Position numbers and translations under genes: made by a program
Shown: one piece after another, positions 37,612 to 48,065 of the stretch
How positions within the stretch are numbered: position 1 is the stretch's first letter
Layout: each line of letters starts with the position of its first letter
Assembly: GCA_030824575.1 (NCBI GenBank)
Contig: JAVBXL010000032.1
Coordinates: 62,001-126,000, forward strand
DNA length: 64,000 nt
Direction of reading: 5' to 3'
From: a bacterium
GTDB taxonomy: Bacteria; Pseudomonadota; Alphaproteobacteria; Sphingomonadales; Sphingomonadaceae
The notes under the pieces: generated by a model
Database searches by the model: none
Told to the model about the DNA's origin: nothing
What the model saw: only the letters and a program-made list of their open reading frames with translations

Positions 37612-38612
37612 TGCGGCCAGTCGAACAGCACGCTCATGCCGGGGCGCAGGCCGGGGATCGCCGTGACCGGGCGCAGCTTCACCTCGAAGGCGCGGACGTC
37701 ATAGCCCGAAGCCTGCCGCGTTGCGCGCCACGTCGCGAAGTCGCCGCGCGGGGCGATATGATAGACCGCGAAATCGCCGTCGCGGCCGAGCGCGGGGATG
37801 TGGCCGTGCAGCCGCTTGCCCATCGCGATCCACTTGAAGCGATCCTCGCGCACGGTGAGCGCTACCCAGCTATGGTCGATGTCGAGCACCTGATAGGCGG
37901 GGATCACCGGGCTGACGACTTCGCCGGGCTGCACAAGCTTGCGCGAAACCTCGCCGTTGATCGGCGAGACCAGCTGGGTCTCGCTGCCGAGCGCGGTGGC
38001 GGTCTGCAGCGCCGCCTCGGCGATGCGGACCTGGGCGTTGGCCGCCTGCTTGTTCTGCGGGCGTGCGCCGGCGAGCGCTTTGAGATACTGTTGCCGCGCG
38101 GCCTCGGCCTGCTTGGCGCTGGCGTCGCGCGCTGCCGCCGCCTCGTCGCGCCGCTGCGCCGCGACCACGCCCTGCGCATAAAGGTTCGCGGTGCGCCGGC
38201 TGGTCACTGCGGCGAGGTCGGCTGCCGCCTGCGCCGCCTGCCAAGTGGAGCGCAACGAGGCGATGTCCTCCTGCCGCACGCCCTCATTGGTTTCCGAGGC
38301 GATCGCGCGGGCGGCGTCCACCGCGCCCTGCGCTTGCGCCTTGCCGCCGGCGATCTCCGGGCTCGACAGCGTCGCGAGCAGCGTGCCGGCGCGGACGCGC
38401 TGGCCTTCCTCGGCCACCAGAGTCTCGACGCGGGCGAGCGCCTTGGTGGCGACATTGACCTCGTCGGCATCGACCATGCCCTGCAGCTGCTCGGGTGCGG
38501 GCCGGTTGGCGAGCCACAGCCCGCCGACGATCAGCACCAGCACCGCGATGCCGAGCACGATCGCGAGGATGGGCGGCTTGCGGCGCGGCGGAGCCGCGGT
38601 CTCGTCGGTCAT
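37608..38612 (-). CDS. HlyD-family periplasmic adaptor (membrane fusion protein)
   Basis: 334 aa. One N-terminal membrane anchor (PPILAIVLGIAVLVLIVGGLWLA), then the split lipoyl/biotinyl hairpin (MVDADEVNVATKALARVETLVAEEGQRVRAGTLLATL), a long alpha-hairpin rich in Ala and Gln (about 90-200), and the beta-barrel with QLVSPINGEVSRKLVQPGEVV. Bridges the inner-membrane permeases with the TolC-like protein. Overlaps both neighbours by 4 bases. Confidence 0.92.
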   Translation of the reverse strand: MTDETAAPPRRKPPILAIVLGIAVLVLIVGGLWLANRPAPEQLQGMVDADEVNVATKALARVETLVAEEGQRVRAGTLLATLSSPEIAGGKAQAQGAVDAARAIASETNEGVRQEDIASLRSTWQAAQAAADLAAVTSRRTANLYAQGVVAAQRRDEAAAARDASAKQAEAARQQYLKALAGARPQNKQAANAQVRIAEAALQTATALGSETQLVSPINGEVSRKLVQPGEVVSPVIPAYQVLDIDHSWVALTVREDRFKWIAMGKRLHGHIPALGRDGDFAVYHIAPRGDFATWRATRQASGYDVRAFEVKLRPVTAIPGLRPGMSVLFDWPQ

Positions 38613-40129
38613 TGCTGGTCCTCCACGTGCCGGTCGGCACGCGCCATGAAGTCGCTATAGTCGTCGACGCGGTGGCTGGCGGCGAGCAGCGCCATCAACC
38701 CCAGGTCATATTCATAGGCGGCGGCGAGCCGCTGGGTGCGGACTGTCGACAGCGCCGCCTCGGCATCGATCAGCGCCGATGAGGCGACCTCGCCTTCGCG
38801 GAAGGAAAGCTGCTGCACGCGCAGATTTTCCTGCGCGGCGGCGAGGTTGGCATCGAGCAGCAGGAAGGAGCGGCGCGCCGCTTCGGCGATGTTCCAGGCG
38901 CGAACGATCTCACCGGCGACGTCGCGGCGCGCTTGCGCGGCGGCATCGGCGGCGGCGGCCTGGTTCTCGCGGGCGGCCGAGAGCGCCTTCTGGCGATCGA
39001 AGTTGGAGAGCAGGGTCATGCGCAGCGAGACGCCGGCGATCCAGTCGGGCTCGGTCGGCAGCGCGTTGTTGCGATTGGCGTTGTAGCTGCCGAAGGCGAA
39101 GGCCTGGGGGCGATAACGCGATTTGGCGAGATCCACCCCGGCCTGCGCTGCGCTCTTGGCGGCATCCGCACCCTGCGCGCGCGGCGACTGGTCGATGCCG
39201 TCGAGGAAGCGCTGGAGCGGCGGCAGCGGCTCCGAATGGACGAACAGCGGAGTGGAGGCGGTGACGCCCAGCGGCTGATCGAGCAGCCGCGCCAGCGTAT
39301 CGGTGGCGATCGCCTCCTCGCTGCGGGCATGCTCGAAGGCGCGCTGGGCGGTGTTGCGCGCGACCTCCACCTCCAGCACCCGGGCATGGGCGAGCACGCC
39401 TTCCGCTTCCAGCTTGCGCGCGTCCGAGAGGTGCCGGTCGAAGGCTTCGAGCTGTTCGCGGGTGGATACGGTCAGCTGACTCGCGACCTTCTGGCCGAAA
39501 TAGGCGCGCACCAGATTGACGCGGGAGAGATCCTGCCCGCCCGCCTGCTTGGCCCGGGCGATGCCTACCGCTGCGTCCGCGCCCTTCTGGACGGCGGGAA
39601 TCGCGCCGCCGGTATAGAGCGGCATCGCCGCGGTGATCGCCGGACGGAACACGGTGTCGCGCGTCTGGAACTCCAGCGTGTTGGGAATCGCGCCAAACAG
39701 CCGGGGCAGGGCCGCGCCGATCCGCTGGGTCACCTGCGCCACAATCTGCGCGCTCGCGCCGGAGAATTGCCCGCCAAGCTGGTCTAGAAAGCCGTTGGTG
39801 GCGCTCAGCGCATCGGCCTTGGGCTCGGACAGGTCGACCGAGAGCGTCTTCTGATATTCGATCACGCTCGCCGAGGCGGTGACCACCGGGCGGCGCAGCG
39901 TTCGGGTGGCGGCGGCGATTTCCTCGCTGGCGCGGACGGCATGGTCGTCGCCGCTGAGCCCCGGTGAGGCTTTGTCGAGCCTGGCGAGCGCTGCCTGAAA
40001 ACTGAGCGGGGGCGGCGGCGCCTCCTGCGCTACTGCGGTGCCGGTAGAGGCGAGCAGTAGGGCGAGCGCGGCAGGCCCGCTGCAGCAACGGTGCGCGACG
40101 TGTAGATCCTGCCGCTTCGTGCTGCGCAC
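38609..40129 (-). CDS. TolC-family outer-membrane efflux protein
   Basis: 506 aa. Signal peptide ending near STGTAVAQ. Two outer-membrane-efflux repeats made of long Ala-rich helices (about 45-260 and 290-490), with the expected duplicated pattern (LVRAYFGQKVASQLTVSTREQLEAFDRHLSDARKLEAEGVLAHARVLEVEV and ...SFLLLDANLAAAQENLRVQQLSFREGEVASSALIDAEAALSTVRTQRLAAAYEY). First gene of the four-gene export operon. No regulator gene is adjacent. Confidence 0.9.
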   Translation of the reverse strand: MRSTKRQDLHVAHRCCSGPAALALLLASTGTAVAQEAPPPPLSFQAALARLDKASPGLSGDDHAVRASEEIAAATRTLRRPVVTASASVIEYQKTLSVDLSEPKADALSATNGFLDQLGGQFSGASAQIVAQVTQRIGAALPRLFGAIPNTLEFQTRDTVFRPAITAAMPLYTGGAIPAVQKGADAAVGIARAKQAGGQDLSRVNLVRAYFGQKVASQLTVSTREQLEAFDRHLSDARKLEAEGVLAHARVLEVEVARNTAQRAFEHARSEEAIATDTLARLLDQPLGVTASTPLFVHSEPLPPLQRFLDGIDQSPRAQGADAAKSAAQAGVDLAKSRYRPQAFAFGSYNANRNNALPTEPDWIAGVSLRMTLLSNFDRQKALSAARENQAAAADAAAQARRDVAGEIVRAWNIAEAARRSFLLLDANLAAAQENLRVQQLSFREGEVASSALIDAEAALSTVRTQRLAAAYEYDLGLMALLAASHRVDDYSDFMARADRHVEDQQ

Positions 40130-40300
40130 CCTGCTCCGCCCCTGTTTTGCCTGCCACGCCGCCGAGGGTCGCTCCCGCGACGGCGTGATCTTCGATTACG
40201 CATATTTGCAATGAAACACGCGCGCAATTGAATTCCTCGGATGCCCCGCCCCCGTGCGGTCGCGAAACAGCAACGGCGCCATTTCGTACAGGTTTGGCCC

Positions 40301-40398
40301 CTAGGTCAGGAACTCATGGCCGATGCCGGTCGAGACATAAAAGCGCTGGAAAATGCCCGCCGCCTTGATCGCCTCGGCATTGGCGCGGGGAGTCATCA
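40301..40398 (-). pseudogene. relic of an esterase C-terminus
   Basis: The minus strand reads MMTPRANAEAIKAAGIFQRF then YVSTGIGHEFLT and stops at TAG (40301-40303). This resembles the end region of secreted carbohydrate esterases (NAEAIKAAGIKxxYYESPGTAHEW). It begins right after an in-frame stop and ends early, so only about 32 residues remain. It borders the GC-rich exporter operon. Tentative. Confidence 0.35.
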
Positions 40399-40574
40399 TC
40401 TATGATCCTTGGTATAACGGCCAAGCTTCTGACATAACCAGAGGCCGGTCGGGCGAACGTTGAATGTCGGCTTCTGACGAGAGGCGCCGTTCGACATGCC
40501 GCAGGCGAACGGCAGCAAAGTCCCAGTGCTTACCAGTACAGCCCTAATAAACCCATCCCAGGTCGATAAAAGAA

Positions 40575-40602
40575 CCCCGCCGGAGAGGTCTCCACGGCGG
40601 GG
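40575..40602 (-). terminator. intrinsic terminator pointing leftward, without an annotated gene
   Basis: Stem CCCCGCCG (40575-40582) / CGGCGGGG (40595-40602) with inner pairing GAGA/TCTC. On the minus strand it is followed by TTCTTTTATC, a U-rich tract. No minus-strand gene lies directly upstream up to 41871, so either a small transcript starts between 40603 and 40850 or the element is a relic. Confidence 0.5.
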
Positions 40603-40675
40603 CCATAGCCCATGGAGAGCCGCTCCGAAGGGAAGGGGAGCGACAGCTCTGATGCGGTGGGTATCGACAAATTTA

Positions 40676-40718
40676 AAATGTGGACTTCTTCTGCCGCGTC
40701 CCGGCAGCGTCCACATTT
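40676..40718. repeat. nested inverted repeat (possible cruciform or hairpin RNA)
   Basis: Outer 10-bp arms AAATGTGGAC (40676-40685) and GTCCACATTT (40709-40718) enclose inner arms CTGCCG (40691-40696) and CGGCAG (40702-40707). Rest of the 40404-40846 gap holds no gene I can support. Confidence 0.55.
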
Positions 40719-40879
40719 CAAAAATTGGACGGGCAGACATTCGTTGATGGCGAAATGCCGCCCTCATTTGCGGGAAGGACGAACGTCAGTCAATTTTCGG
40801 TGCGCAAGGCAATAGCCCGCTGCCCAACATCCGGATTTGGTCGGACGTGCTTGCACTTGGCCAACCTTCCGGCGATGAC

Positions 40880-41839
40880 ATGATTATGGCTGAGTTGAAG
40901 ACCGATACCGCACATCTGCCAGGGCGAGCGCGTCGCGACCTTGCCCGCGCGGTCGAAATTTTGCGTGATGAATTCGGCAAGCAGGTTGCGCGCCGCAATG
41001 GTCGGCACGTCCGCGAGGGCCGCATCCTGAAGATCATCCTGTTCGGATCCTATGCGCGTGGCCGCCAGGTGATCGACCCGGTGGGCCGGTATTTTTCCGA
41101 CTATGATATCCTGGTGATAGTGAGCCATGAAGATCTTACGGACGCTGCAGAATATTGGGTGCAGGCTGAAGATCGGATGGTCGACATGCTGCTGCGTCGC
41201 TTCTGGCCGCAGCCTCTTAATCTGATTGTCCATAGCATCGACGATATTAATCACCAGCTCGAACGTGGTCGCTATTTCTTCACTGATATTGTCAAAGATG
41301 GCATCGCGCTGTTCGAGGAGCCGGGGCATCCGCTTGCTGATCCCGTTCCGCTTTCGGCTGAAGAGGCTTTAAAGGAAGCGCAGTTCTATTTTGACGATGA
41401 TTTCCCAGGCATCCAAAGGGCATTGGTCACGTCAACTTTTCAACGACAGCAGGCCGAAGCGGAACTAGAGCCAAAGGCTGCCGCGAAGTGGCGTAACGAA
41501 GCAGCGTTTCAGCTTCACCAAGCGACGGAGCGCGCCTATTACTGCATCCTGCTGGTGCTGAAATTGTACCGGCCCAAATCGCACAATCTCAACTTTCTGT
41601 CCCAGCGCTGCGAGCAGTTGGACGAACGTTTGATCGGCATCTGGCAGCGGGAATCGAAGGAGGGCAAGCGCTGCTACGAACTGCTGCGCGCGGCCTATAT
41701 CAAGGCGCGCTACTCCGATTTCTACAAGATCACCGACGAGGAGCTTGACTGGCTGACGGCGCGCATCCGTGAGTTGCAGGCGCTGACCCAGACCATCTGC
41801 CAGGAGCATCTGGGCGGCGGCGCGCTTCCGGCGGACTGA
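40880..41839 (+). CDS. fused MNT nucleotidyltransferase-HEPN protein
   Basis: 319 aa from ATG 40880. N-terminal minimal nucleotidyltransferase: ILKIILFGSYARGRQ followed by FSDYDILVIV, giving the GSxARG...DxD catalytic signature. C-terminal HEPN domain: AAFQLHQATERAYYCILLVLKLYRPKSHNL and AAYIKARYSDFYKI. MNT and HEPN are normally encoded as separate toxin-antitoxin partners in which the MNT protein AMPylates the HEPN RNase; here they are one chain. No good Shine-Dalgarno was found. Surroundings (hairpins, relics) suggest an accessory insertion. Confidence 0.85.
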   Translation: MIMAELKTDTAHLPGRARRDLARAVEILRDEFGKQVARRNGRHVREGRILKIILFGSYARGRQVIDPVGRYFSDYDILVIVSHEDLTDAAEYWVQAEDRMVDMLLRRFWPQPLNLIVHSIDDINHQLERGRYFFTDIVKDGIALFEEPGHPLADPVPLSAEEALKEAQFYFDDDFPGIQRALVTSTFQRQQAEAELEPKAAAKWRNEAAFQLHQATERAYYCILLVLKLYRPKSHNLNFLSQRCEQLDERLIGIWQRESKEGKRCYELLRAAYIKARYSDFYKITDEELDWLTARIRELQALTQTICQEHLGGGALPAD

Positions 41840-41870
41840 CCCTGCGGCACCAGGAGCAGTGATTTGGGGA

Positions 41871-42107
41871 CTAGCCGCTCTCTGCCTCGCTGGCGCGATC
41901 ATGGAGGCGCTGAAGCATCGCAATCCGCGCCCTTGAAATGCGCATCGCATCCACCGCATCGGTATCGCCGCCGATCCTGCCCATGCCTGGCGAGCGCGCC
42001 TCCGCCTCCAGGGCAGCATACAGGGCTTTTTCTACCCTGAGTACGGCAAGCAGGTCGTCTTTTCCCGGTCGCTCGGCCGCATGGGAAAGGGGAAGAGGCT
42101 CGGTCAT
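41871..42107 (-). CDS. small hypothetical protein
   Basis: 78 aa from ATG 42107 (MTEPLPLSHAAERPGKDDLL), with AGGGAGA about 9 bases upstream. Predominantly helical, charged: AVLRVEKALYAALEAEARS and AVDAMRISRARIAMLQRLHDRASEAESG. No domain recognised. Longer frames upstream lack support. It lies between the MNT-HEPN gene and the HD-hydrolase gene. Confidence 0.5.
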   Translation of the reverse strand: MTEPLPLSHAAERPGKDDLLAVLRVEKALYAALEAEARSPGMGRIGGDTDAVDAMRISRARIAMLQRLHDRASEAESG

Positions 42108-42249
42108 GGCAGTCGGTCTCCCTGGCAAGGCTAGGATCCAATACCGCTCGGAGCTGCATTGGTTGCGCGTCCCTGCTTCTTGCGGGAGGCCATCGTTCAA
42201 CCGCACTCAGCCGCCATAGTTATGAGGTCGAAGGACTACGGCATGCTGA

Positions 42250-42816
42250 TCACTGCAATCTGGCAATCTCCGAGCGCAGATTCTTGTGCGCCCGCTCCTC
42301 AAGATGCGCGAACCGTTCGGTCTGGAAAATCTGCTTCTGGTCAAGCGCCCTGAGCACGGTCGCGCGACCCGCATGATATTGCGGCGTCGGAACATGGGTA
42401 TATTCCAGGCGGATCTGATGCGCGTAACGGGCATAGGCTGGCGGTGGTGCACCAAGAATGCCGAGGTCGAGATCGTTCAGGAGATTTTGCGCTTCCGAGC
42501 CCGGTTCATGCCGCTTGGTTCCCAGGATCAGTTCTACCACCGACGCTATGGCGATGTCTGATCCCGCGAGATCCTGCTGCGCCACCTTTGCCGACATTTC
42601 TTCATTGTCCGAAGCTTTTGGGTCATAAACGATGTCATGCAGCCAGATCGCCGCGATCATCTCCCTGGTCGCGTCGGCTGGCGGAAGGTTCGCCAACATC
42701 GCTTCGACATGTGCGCGGGTGTGATAATGGCGTTGCGGCTCGTTCAGCCTTGCGAGCCATCTTCTCGTAATGGCGAGGGCGAGACCCAGCAGCAGCAGGG
42801 ATTGGTCGGATGTCAT
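42250..42816 (-). CDS. HD-superfamily metal-dependent hydrolase
   Basis: 188 aa. HD signature: the His of HYHTRAHVEAML near residue 30, then WLHDIVYDP near residue 58 supplying the HD dyad, and a following Asp in NDLDLGILG near 115. This is the predicted metal-dependent phosphohydrolase family (COG4339-like by pattern). Substrate unknown; nucleotides are usual. It follows the dnaE2 operon on the same strand at 169 bases distance. Confidence 0.82.
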   Translation of the reverse strand: MTSDQSLLLLGLALAITRRWLARLNEPQRHYHTRAHVEAMLANLPPADATREMIAAIWLHDIVYDPKASDNEEMSAKVAQQDLAGSDIAIASVVELILGTKRHEPGSEAQNLLNDLDLGILGAPPPAYARYAHQIRLEYTHVPTPQYHAGRATVLRALDQKQIFQTERFAHLEERAHKNLRSEIARLQ

Positions 42817-42984
42817 GCCGGTGCGTCTATCGGGTCTGCCGATCGATGTCGCGCCCCTTCGCAGGCATGGGCGCTAGTCGATCTGCGATCTGCCGGATGG
42901 GGGATGGGCCTATCTGATGATGCAAGACGCGCGCCGGCTGTTGATGGCGATGGTCGGGAGCGGCGCATGCTCGGGCCTGCGTAA

Positions 42985-45900
42985 TCAATGAAAATCATGG
43001 CTGCGTATCGGCATGATCTCGTCTTGCTGGGGTGGGGATGTGCCATAAGGCGGTGACCCGAGCGTTCGACCGCGGCAGATGGCCGGTTTACGCGGATCGG
43101 GGCCGCCGCCATGGCTCGCGCCATCGCCGCGCCCTGGCGCAACCGTAAAATCCATCCGACCAACCGAGCGCAGCATCTCGTCATGATCGACGATCCGGTC
43201 GCAGATGATGTGGATAACTTCGCCTTCCTTCTGAAGCCGTCCACGCATGGCGATCATGGAGGCGGACATGACCTGCCGGCGATAAATCTCGAACCGGTCG
43301 GGCCACAAAATGCCCTGGGCCACACCCGTTTCATCCTCGATGGTGACGAACAGCACCCCTTTGGCCGAACCGGGACGCTGTCGCACCAGAATGACGCCGG
43401 CCACCTCGATGTTGCGCCCATCGCGGATCGACGGAAGATCCGCGCAGCGCACGATGCGCATGGCGTCGAGCTGCGGTCGCAGGAAGTGCAATGGATGCGC
43501 GCGCAGGGAGAGCTGGAGCGCACGATAATCCTCCACGACTTCCCGCCCCTCAGTCATTGGGACAAGCGCCACCGGTGCTTCATGCCCCTCCGGTGAAAAG
43601 CCACCTGCACGTGCATCGGCTGCCGCAAAGAGGGGAAGGGGGGCTTCACCCAGGCCCTTGACCTTCCATAGCCCCTGTCGCCTGTCTTCGTCGATGCAGG
43701 CAAAAGCGTCAGCTTCGGCAAGCCGTTCGATTGCAGCGCGTGGAACTCCCGCTCGGCGCCAGACCTCTTCGACGCTGGCGAAGGGGGACGGGCCGCGCGC
43801 CCCGACGATCGCCGCACCATGAAGATTGGCGAGACCGCGTACCTGTCGGAACCCCAGACGGACAGCCATATATCGCCCCCTGGTCGGCTCCAGCGTGCAA
43901 TCCCAATGGCTATGGTTGATCGATACCGGCCGAACCTCGACCCCATGGTTGCGCGCGTCGCGTACGATCTGCGCCGGCGCATAAAAGCCCATGGGCTGGG
44001 CATTGAGGAGCGCGGAGCAGAAGACGTCGGGGTGATGATGCTTCATCCAGCAGCTTGCATAGGCGATCTTGGCGAAGCTGGCGGCATGGCTCTCGGGAAA
44101 GCCATAGGAGCCGAAGCCCTCGATCTGCTTGAAGGTCCGCTCGGCAAAGTCCTTGGGATAGCCCCGCGCGATCATGCCGTTCACCAGCTTGTCGTAGAAA
44201 TGGCTGACACCGCCGGAGAGCTTGAACGTTGCCATGGCACGGCGCAGTTGATCGGCTTCGACCGGCGTGAAGCCTGCGCCCACGATCGCGACCTTCATCG
44301 CCTGTTCCTGAAACAGCGGGACGCCCAGGGTCTTCTTGAGCACTGCTTCCAGTTCGGGCCTGGGATATTCTGGCGTCTCCTTGCCCTCTCGGCGCCGGAG
44401 ATAGGGGTGGACCATGTCACCCTGGATCGGCCCCGGGCGAACGATCGCCACCTCGATCACCAGATCGTAGAATTCCTTTGGCTTGATCCGGGGCAACATG
44501 GACATCTGCGCCCGGCTCTCGATCTGGAATACGCCCAGCGTGTCGGCCCGCTGGATCATGGCATAGACGTCCGGGTCATCATCCTGCAGATCGGCCATGC
44601 CGACCTTGATGCCCTTATGCTCCTCCAGCAGGTTGAACGCCCGGTTCATGCAGCCGAGCATCCCCAGACCGAGCACATCGACCTTCATGAATTTCAGCGC
44701 GTCGATGTCATCCTTGTCCCATTCGATCGTCTGGCGATTTTCCATCCGGGCAGGCTCGATCGGCACGAGATCGTCGAGCCGGTCCTGCGTCAGGACGAAG
44801 CCGCCGGGATGCTGGGAGAGATGCCGCGGCGTGCCGATGAGCTGGCGGGAAAGCTCCAGGGTGAGTTTCAGCCGATGATCCTGCGGATTGAGGTTGGCGT
44901 TTTCGATCTGCTCTTGCGAAATCCCGTCCATGCTCCAGCCCCAGACGAGACCGGTCAGCATTTTGGTCAGGTCACGCGGAAGGCCCAGCGCCTTGCCGAC
45001 TTCGGCGACTGCACCACGCGTGCGATAGCGGGTGACGACGGCCGTCAGCGCGGAGCGGGTGCGACCATAGGTGTCGTAGATCCACTGGATGATCTCTTCG
45101 CGCCGTTCATGCTCGAAATCGACGTCGATATCGGGCGGCTCCTTGCGTTCGCCCGAAACGAACCGCTCGAACAGCAACTGATGCTTGATCGGGTCGATCG
45201 AGGTGATGCCGAGCATGTAGCAGACGCAGCTATTGGCCGCAGAACCCCGGCCCTGGCAAAGGATGCCGCGCCTGCGGCTTTCGGCGACGATCGCATTGAC
45301 CGTCAGAAAATAGGGGGCGTAGCCGAGCTGGTCGATCAGCCGCAGCTCATGGTCGATCTGCTTGCGATAGTCGTTGGGCAGTCCCGCTGGGAACATGCGC
45401 TGTGCGGCGGCGTCGGTGAGTGCCGCAAGCGCTTCCTGCGCGCTGTGGCCCTCCATCACCTCCTCATAGGGATATTGATACTGGATTTCGCCCAGATCGA
45501 ATTGGCACCGTTCAGCGATATCCGCGCTGGCCCGGATCGCGTCGGGGAAGGCGGCAAAGCGCCGTTCCATCTCCTGCGGGCTTTTCAGATTACGGTCCAT
45601 ATAGCGCTCACGCTTGAATCCCAGCGCATCGATGCTCGTCTGCTCGCGGATCGCCGTCATCACATCCTGCAGTGGGCGCGCCTCAGGCGTGTGATAGAGG
45701 ATGTCGCCGGTCGCGACGCTGCGGACGCCTGCTTTGTGTGCCATGGCATCGAGATCATGGAGACGGGCAGCATCTTCCGGTCGGCGGCGAAGCGAAAGCG
45801 CCATATAGGCGCGATTGCCAAAGACCTGCCTCAGCTCGGCAAGGTTGGCGAGCGTGGTGCTATCGGCCAGGTCCGGAAGCAGAATGGCGATCAGCCCCTG

Positions 45901-46248
45901 GGCATGATTGGCTAGATCGGCCCAGTCGAGGAGGCAGCAGCCCTTGCCGCCGCGTGCCTTGCCCACCGAAAGCAGGCGCGTCAGCTGTGACCAGGCAGCG
46001 CGATCCGTCGGATAGAGCAACAAGGCGCGACCGTCCGAAAGATCGACCCGCGCGCCCGCGATCATGCGCACGCCGGTCGCCTTCTGCCCCGCCCAGCCGC
46101 GCACCACTCCAGCGACGCTGCCCCAGTCTGCAAGTCCAAGCGCCTGATGGCCTAGGAGCGCTGCGGCCGAGAACAGCTCTTCCGGCGAGGACGCACCGCG
46201 CAGGAAGGAAAAGTGGCTCGTGACCTGGAGTTCCACATAACGCGCCAT
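42985..46248 (-). CDS. dnaE2: error-prone DNA polymerase III alpha subunit DnaE2
   Basis: 1087 aa. N-terminal PHP domain ([23 protein letters not shown], about 1-200), polymerase palm with acidic residues in [17 protein letters not shown] and [12 protein letters not shown]-type fingers ([20 protein letters not shown]), HhH and OB domains ([27 protein letters not shown]), typical of DnaE2 rather than DnaE1, which is longer. Performs mutagenic translesion synthesis with ImuA and ImuB. Start overlaps imuB stop by one base (TGATG). Confidence 0.96.
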   Translation of the reverse strand: MARYVELQVTSHFSFLRGASSPEELFSAAALLGHQALGLADWGSVAGVVRGWAGQKATGVRMIAGARVDLSDGRALLLYPTDRAAWSQLTRLLSVGKARGGKGCCLLDWADLANHAQGLIAILLPDLADSTTLANLAELRQVFGNRAYMALSLRRRPEDAARLHDLDAMAHKAGVRSVATGDILYHTPEARPLQDVMTAIREQTSIDALGFKRERYMDRNLKSPQEMERRFAAFPDAIRASADIAERCQFDLGEIQYQYPYEEVMEGHSAQEALAALTDAAAQRMFPAGLPNDYRKQIDHELRLIDQLGYAPYFLTVNAIVAESRRRGILCQGRGSAANSCVCYMLGITSIDPIKHQLLFERFVSGERKEPPDIDVDFEHERREEIIQWIYDTYGRTRSALTAVVTRYRTRGAVAEVGKALGLPRDLTKMLTGLVWGWSMDGISQEQIENANLNPQDHRLKLTLELSRQLIGTPRHLSQHPGGFVLTQDRLDDLVPIEPARMENRQTIEWDKDDIDALKFMKVDVLGLGMLGCMNRAFNLLEEHKGIKVGMADLQDDDPDVYAMIQRADTLGVFQIESRAQMSMLPRIKPKEFYDLVIEVAIVRPGPIQGDMVHPYLRRREGKETPEYPRPELEAVLKKTLGVPLFQEQAMKVAIVGAGFTPVEADQLRRAMATFKLSGGVSHFYDKLVNGMIARGYPKDFAERTFKQIEGFGSYGFPESHAASFAKIAYASCWMKHHHPDVFCSALLNAQPMGFYAPAQIVRDARNHGVEVRPVSINHSHWDCTLEPTRGRYMAVRLGFRQVRGLANLHGAAIVGARGPSPFASVEEVWRRAGVPRAAIERLAEADAFACIDEDRRQGLWKVKGLGEAPLPLFAAADARAGGFSPEGHEAPVALVPMTEGREVVEDYRALQLSLRAHPLHFLRPQLDAMRIVRCADLPSIRDGRNIEVAGVILVRQRPGSAKGVLFVTIEDETGVAQGILWPDRFEIYRRQVMSASMIAMRGRLQKEGEVIHIICDRIVDHDEMLRSVGRMDFTVAPGRGDGASHGGGPDPRKPAICRGRTLGSPPYGTSPPQQDEIMPIRSHDFH

Positions 46249-48065
46249 CAGCCAAACAGCCCGTGCATATACCAGCTCAGGTCACCGGTCGGCGCGTCGA
46301 CGCCATCGCCGCGACGGAAGATCCAGAAGCGCTCGCCTCCTTCCGCTTCCACCCGGAAATAATCGCGGACCGCCCACATCTCGCGCGCATTCTTCCACCA
46401 CTCGCCATGAATGCGCTCGGGGCCGTCACCGGCCACCATGCGATAGTCTTGCCGGCGCCAGGTAAAGCGGCGCGGCGGGTGATCGGGAAGCAGGGCGACA
46501 ACATGGGAGAGCCGTTCGGGGCGAGGCAGCATCCGAACCGGCCGCTTCCATGCAGGCCAGCCCAATGGCTTGAGCAAGGCTTCCGTCCGCCGGACCGCGC
46601 GTTCGGGCACATCGCTTTCATGGGCGGACAGGCGGAAGGGGGCATCAGGCTCTATCCGTCCCGCGAGCTGATCGAGAAGCGTGGATATGTCGGTTGGCCG
46701 ATCGCCGCTTCCGAGCGATGTCTCCAGCGTCTGGGCTTCCAGCGGCTCGACACGAGGGGCGGCGAGCGCCATCGCCTCTATGCCAAGGCCTGGGTCGATC
46801 TTTTCCACCCGCATCGCCAGCATGCGCTTCAAATGTCGGGCATCGCGCGTCGCCTGGGCGGTGCCGATCGCGATCGGCTGCTCGGTGGCGTCGACGATTT
46901 TGCAGGTCAGGTGCGCCGTGCGCAACCCCATGCCACGTTCCTGGAGGAGGGCAACCAGATCATCGACCAGATCGCCGATGACCTGGATGATGGCCTCGGC
47001 CGTGCCGATCGGTTCAAGCAGGCGCCGCTCGACGCAGGGAGACGTGAACGGAATGAGCGGGACTATCGGTTCGGCGACCATGCCGCGGGCCTGGTCAAGC
47101 CGCCGGACGGCATCGAGACCCAGGCGTTTGGCCAATGGGCCGCGCGGCATGGGATAAAGGTCGGCGATACGATCAATGCCGAAGCGCGCGGCCGCCATCA
47201 GAGCGTCGGGCTTCAGGCGCAGGGCGGCCAGCGGCAGATCGGCAATGGCTTGGGACTCGCCGCCATGGGGCAATAGGGTGACGGCCTCGCCGCGATAGCG
47301 GGCGAGCGCATGCGCCGCGCCTGGCGTGCCGGCGATCGCGATGCTGGCGGTGAAACCCAGTCGCTCGAGGAAGCGAAGGAGCCGGCGACAGAAGCGCGCC
47401 TCTCCACCAAATAAATGGGTCGTACCGGTGAGGTCCAGCCACAGGCCATCGGTGCCCGATATGCAGGCTGTGGGTGTCCAGTGAACAATGGCATGAAGAG
47501 CCAACCGATCAAGCCATGCACGATCTGCTTCCGGCTGCGCATCGCGCACGTCCAGGTCGCTCGCCAGCGCTCGCGCATGGGCGGCTGCCATGCCCGATCG
47601 CAGACCAAGGTCCAGCGCAACCGGGCAAGCCGCCGTGACGACATCGCGCTGGCCGGCGCGCTCGATCAGGACCATGGGCTTTCCCCAGAAGGAGGCCCAA
47701 TTGAGCGGACGGGCACTTGCTGCCCCTCTTCCTGCATCGTCTGCGGGTATGTCTCTGAACGGATGGTCGGCGGATTCGCTGCGCCGCCCCATCTCGCGCA
47801 TGGTGGGACGCTGATGGGCAGGGAGTGCATCGATCTCGGCCTGGCTGGGGCGATTGCCGAGCGATCCATCTCGCGCCCAGCGGGCACCGGGACGCCAGCC
47901 GCCCCCACGGGGTACGGAGCAGACGCCGGGATTATCGTCGATCGGTGTTGCAAGGCGCGGCGCGAGCGCAATCCCGCCTGTTTCAGGCGGCCTGACTGTC
48001 CGCTCCAGCCGCCGAAGCCGCTCGATGGCGAGCTGCGGCAGGTAGAGCGAGGCGACCCTTGTCAT
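46248..48065 (-). CDS. imuB: Y-family-like protein ImuB
   Basis: 605 aa from ATG 48065 ([20 protein letters not shown]). Resembles Y-family polymerases ([77 protein letters not shown]) but lacks the catalytic acidic pair, as is known for ImuB, which is a scaffold binding the clamp, ImuA and DnaE2. It starts 83 bases inside imuA and ends within the dnaE2 start, giving a tightly coupled operon. Confidence 0.93.
   Translation of the reverse strand: MTRVASLYLPQLAIERLRRLERTVRPPETGGIALAPRLATPIDDNPGVCSVPRGGGWRPGARWARDGSLGNRPSQAEIDALPAHQRPTMREMGRRSESADHPFRDIPADDAGRGAASARPLNWASFWGKPMVLIERAGQRDVVTAACPVALDLGLRSGMAAAHARALASDLDVRDAQPEADRAWLDRLALHAIVHWTPTACISGTDGLWLDLTGTTHLFGGEARFCRRLLRFLERLGFTASIAIAGTPGAAHALARYRGEAVTLLPHGGESQAIADLPLAALRLKPDALMAAARFGIDRIADLYPMPRGPLAKRLGLDAVRRLDQARGMVAEPIVPLIPFTSPCVERRLLEPIGTAEAIIQVIGDLVDDLVALLQERGMGLRTAHLTCKIVDATEQPIAIGTAQATRDARHLKRMLAMRVEKIDPGLGIEAMALAAPRVEPLEAQTLETSLGSGDRPTDISTLLDQLAGRIEPDAPFRLSAHESDVPERAVRRTEALLKPLGWPAWKRPVRMLPRPERLSHVVALLPDHPPRRFTWRRQDYRMVAGDGPERIHGEWWKNAREMWAVRDYFRVEAEGGERFWIFRRGDGVDAPTGDLSWYMHGLFG

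Noticed and set aside
38910-40211. 433-codon minus-strand frame overlapping the TolC-like gene
   Set aside because: Alternative frame of a very GC-rich gene; the product is Arg/Ala/Gly-rich with no family features, while the TolC frame has signal peptide and helical repeats.
40396-40767. 123-codon minus-strand frame spanning the hairpins
   Set aside because: It runs through the terminator and nested inverted repeat, has no ribosome binding site and no recognisable domain.
43819-45915. 698-codon open frame on the plus strand
   Set aside because: It lies wholly antisense to dnaE2; the minus-strand frame has all DnaE2 motifs. Long antisense frames are expected in GC-rich coding DNA.
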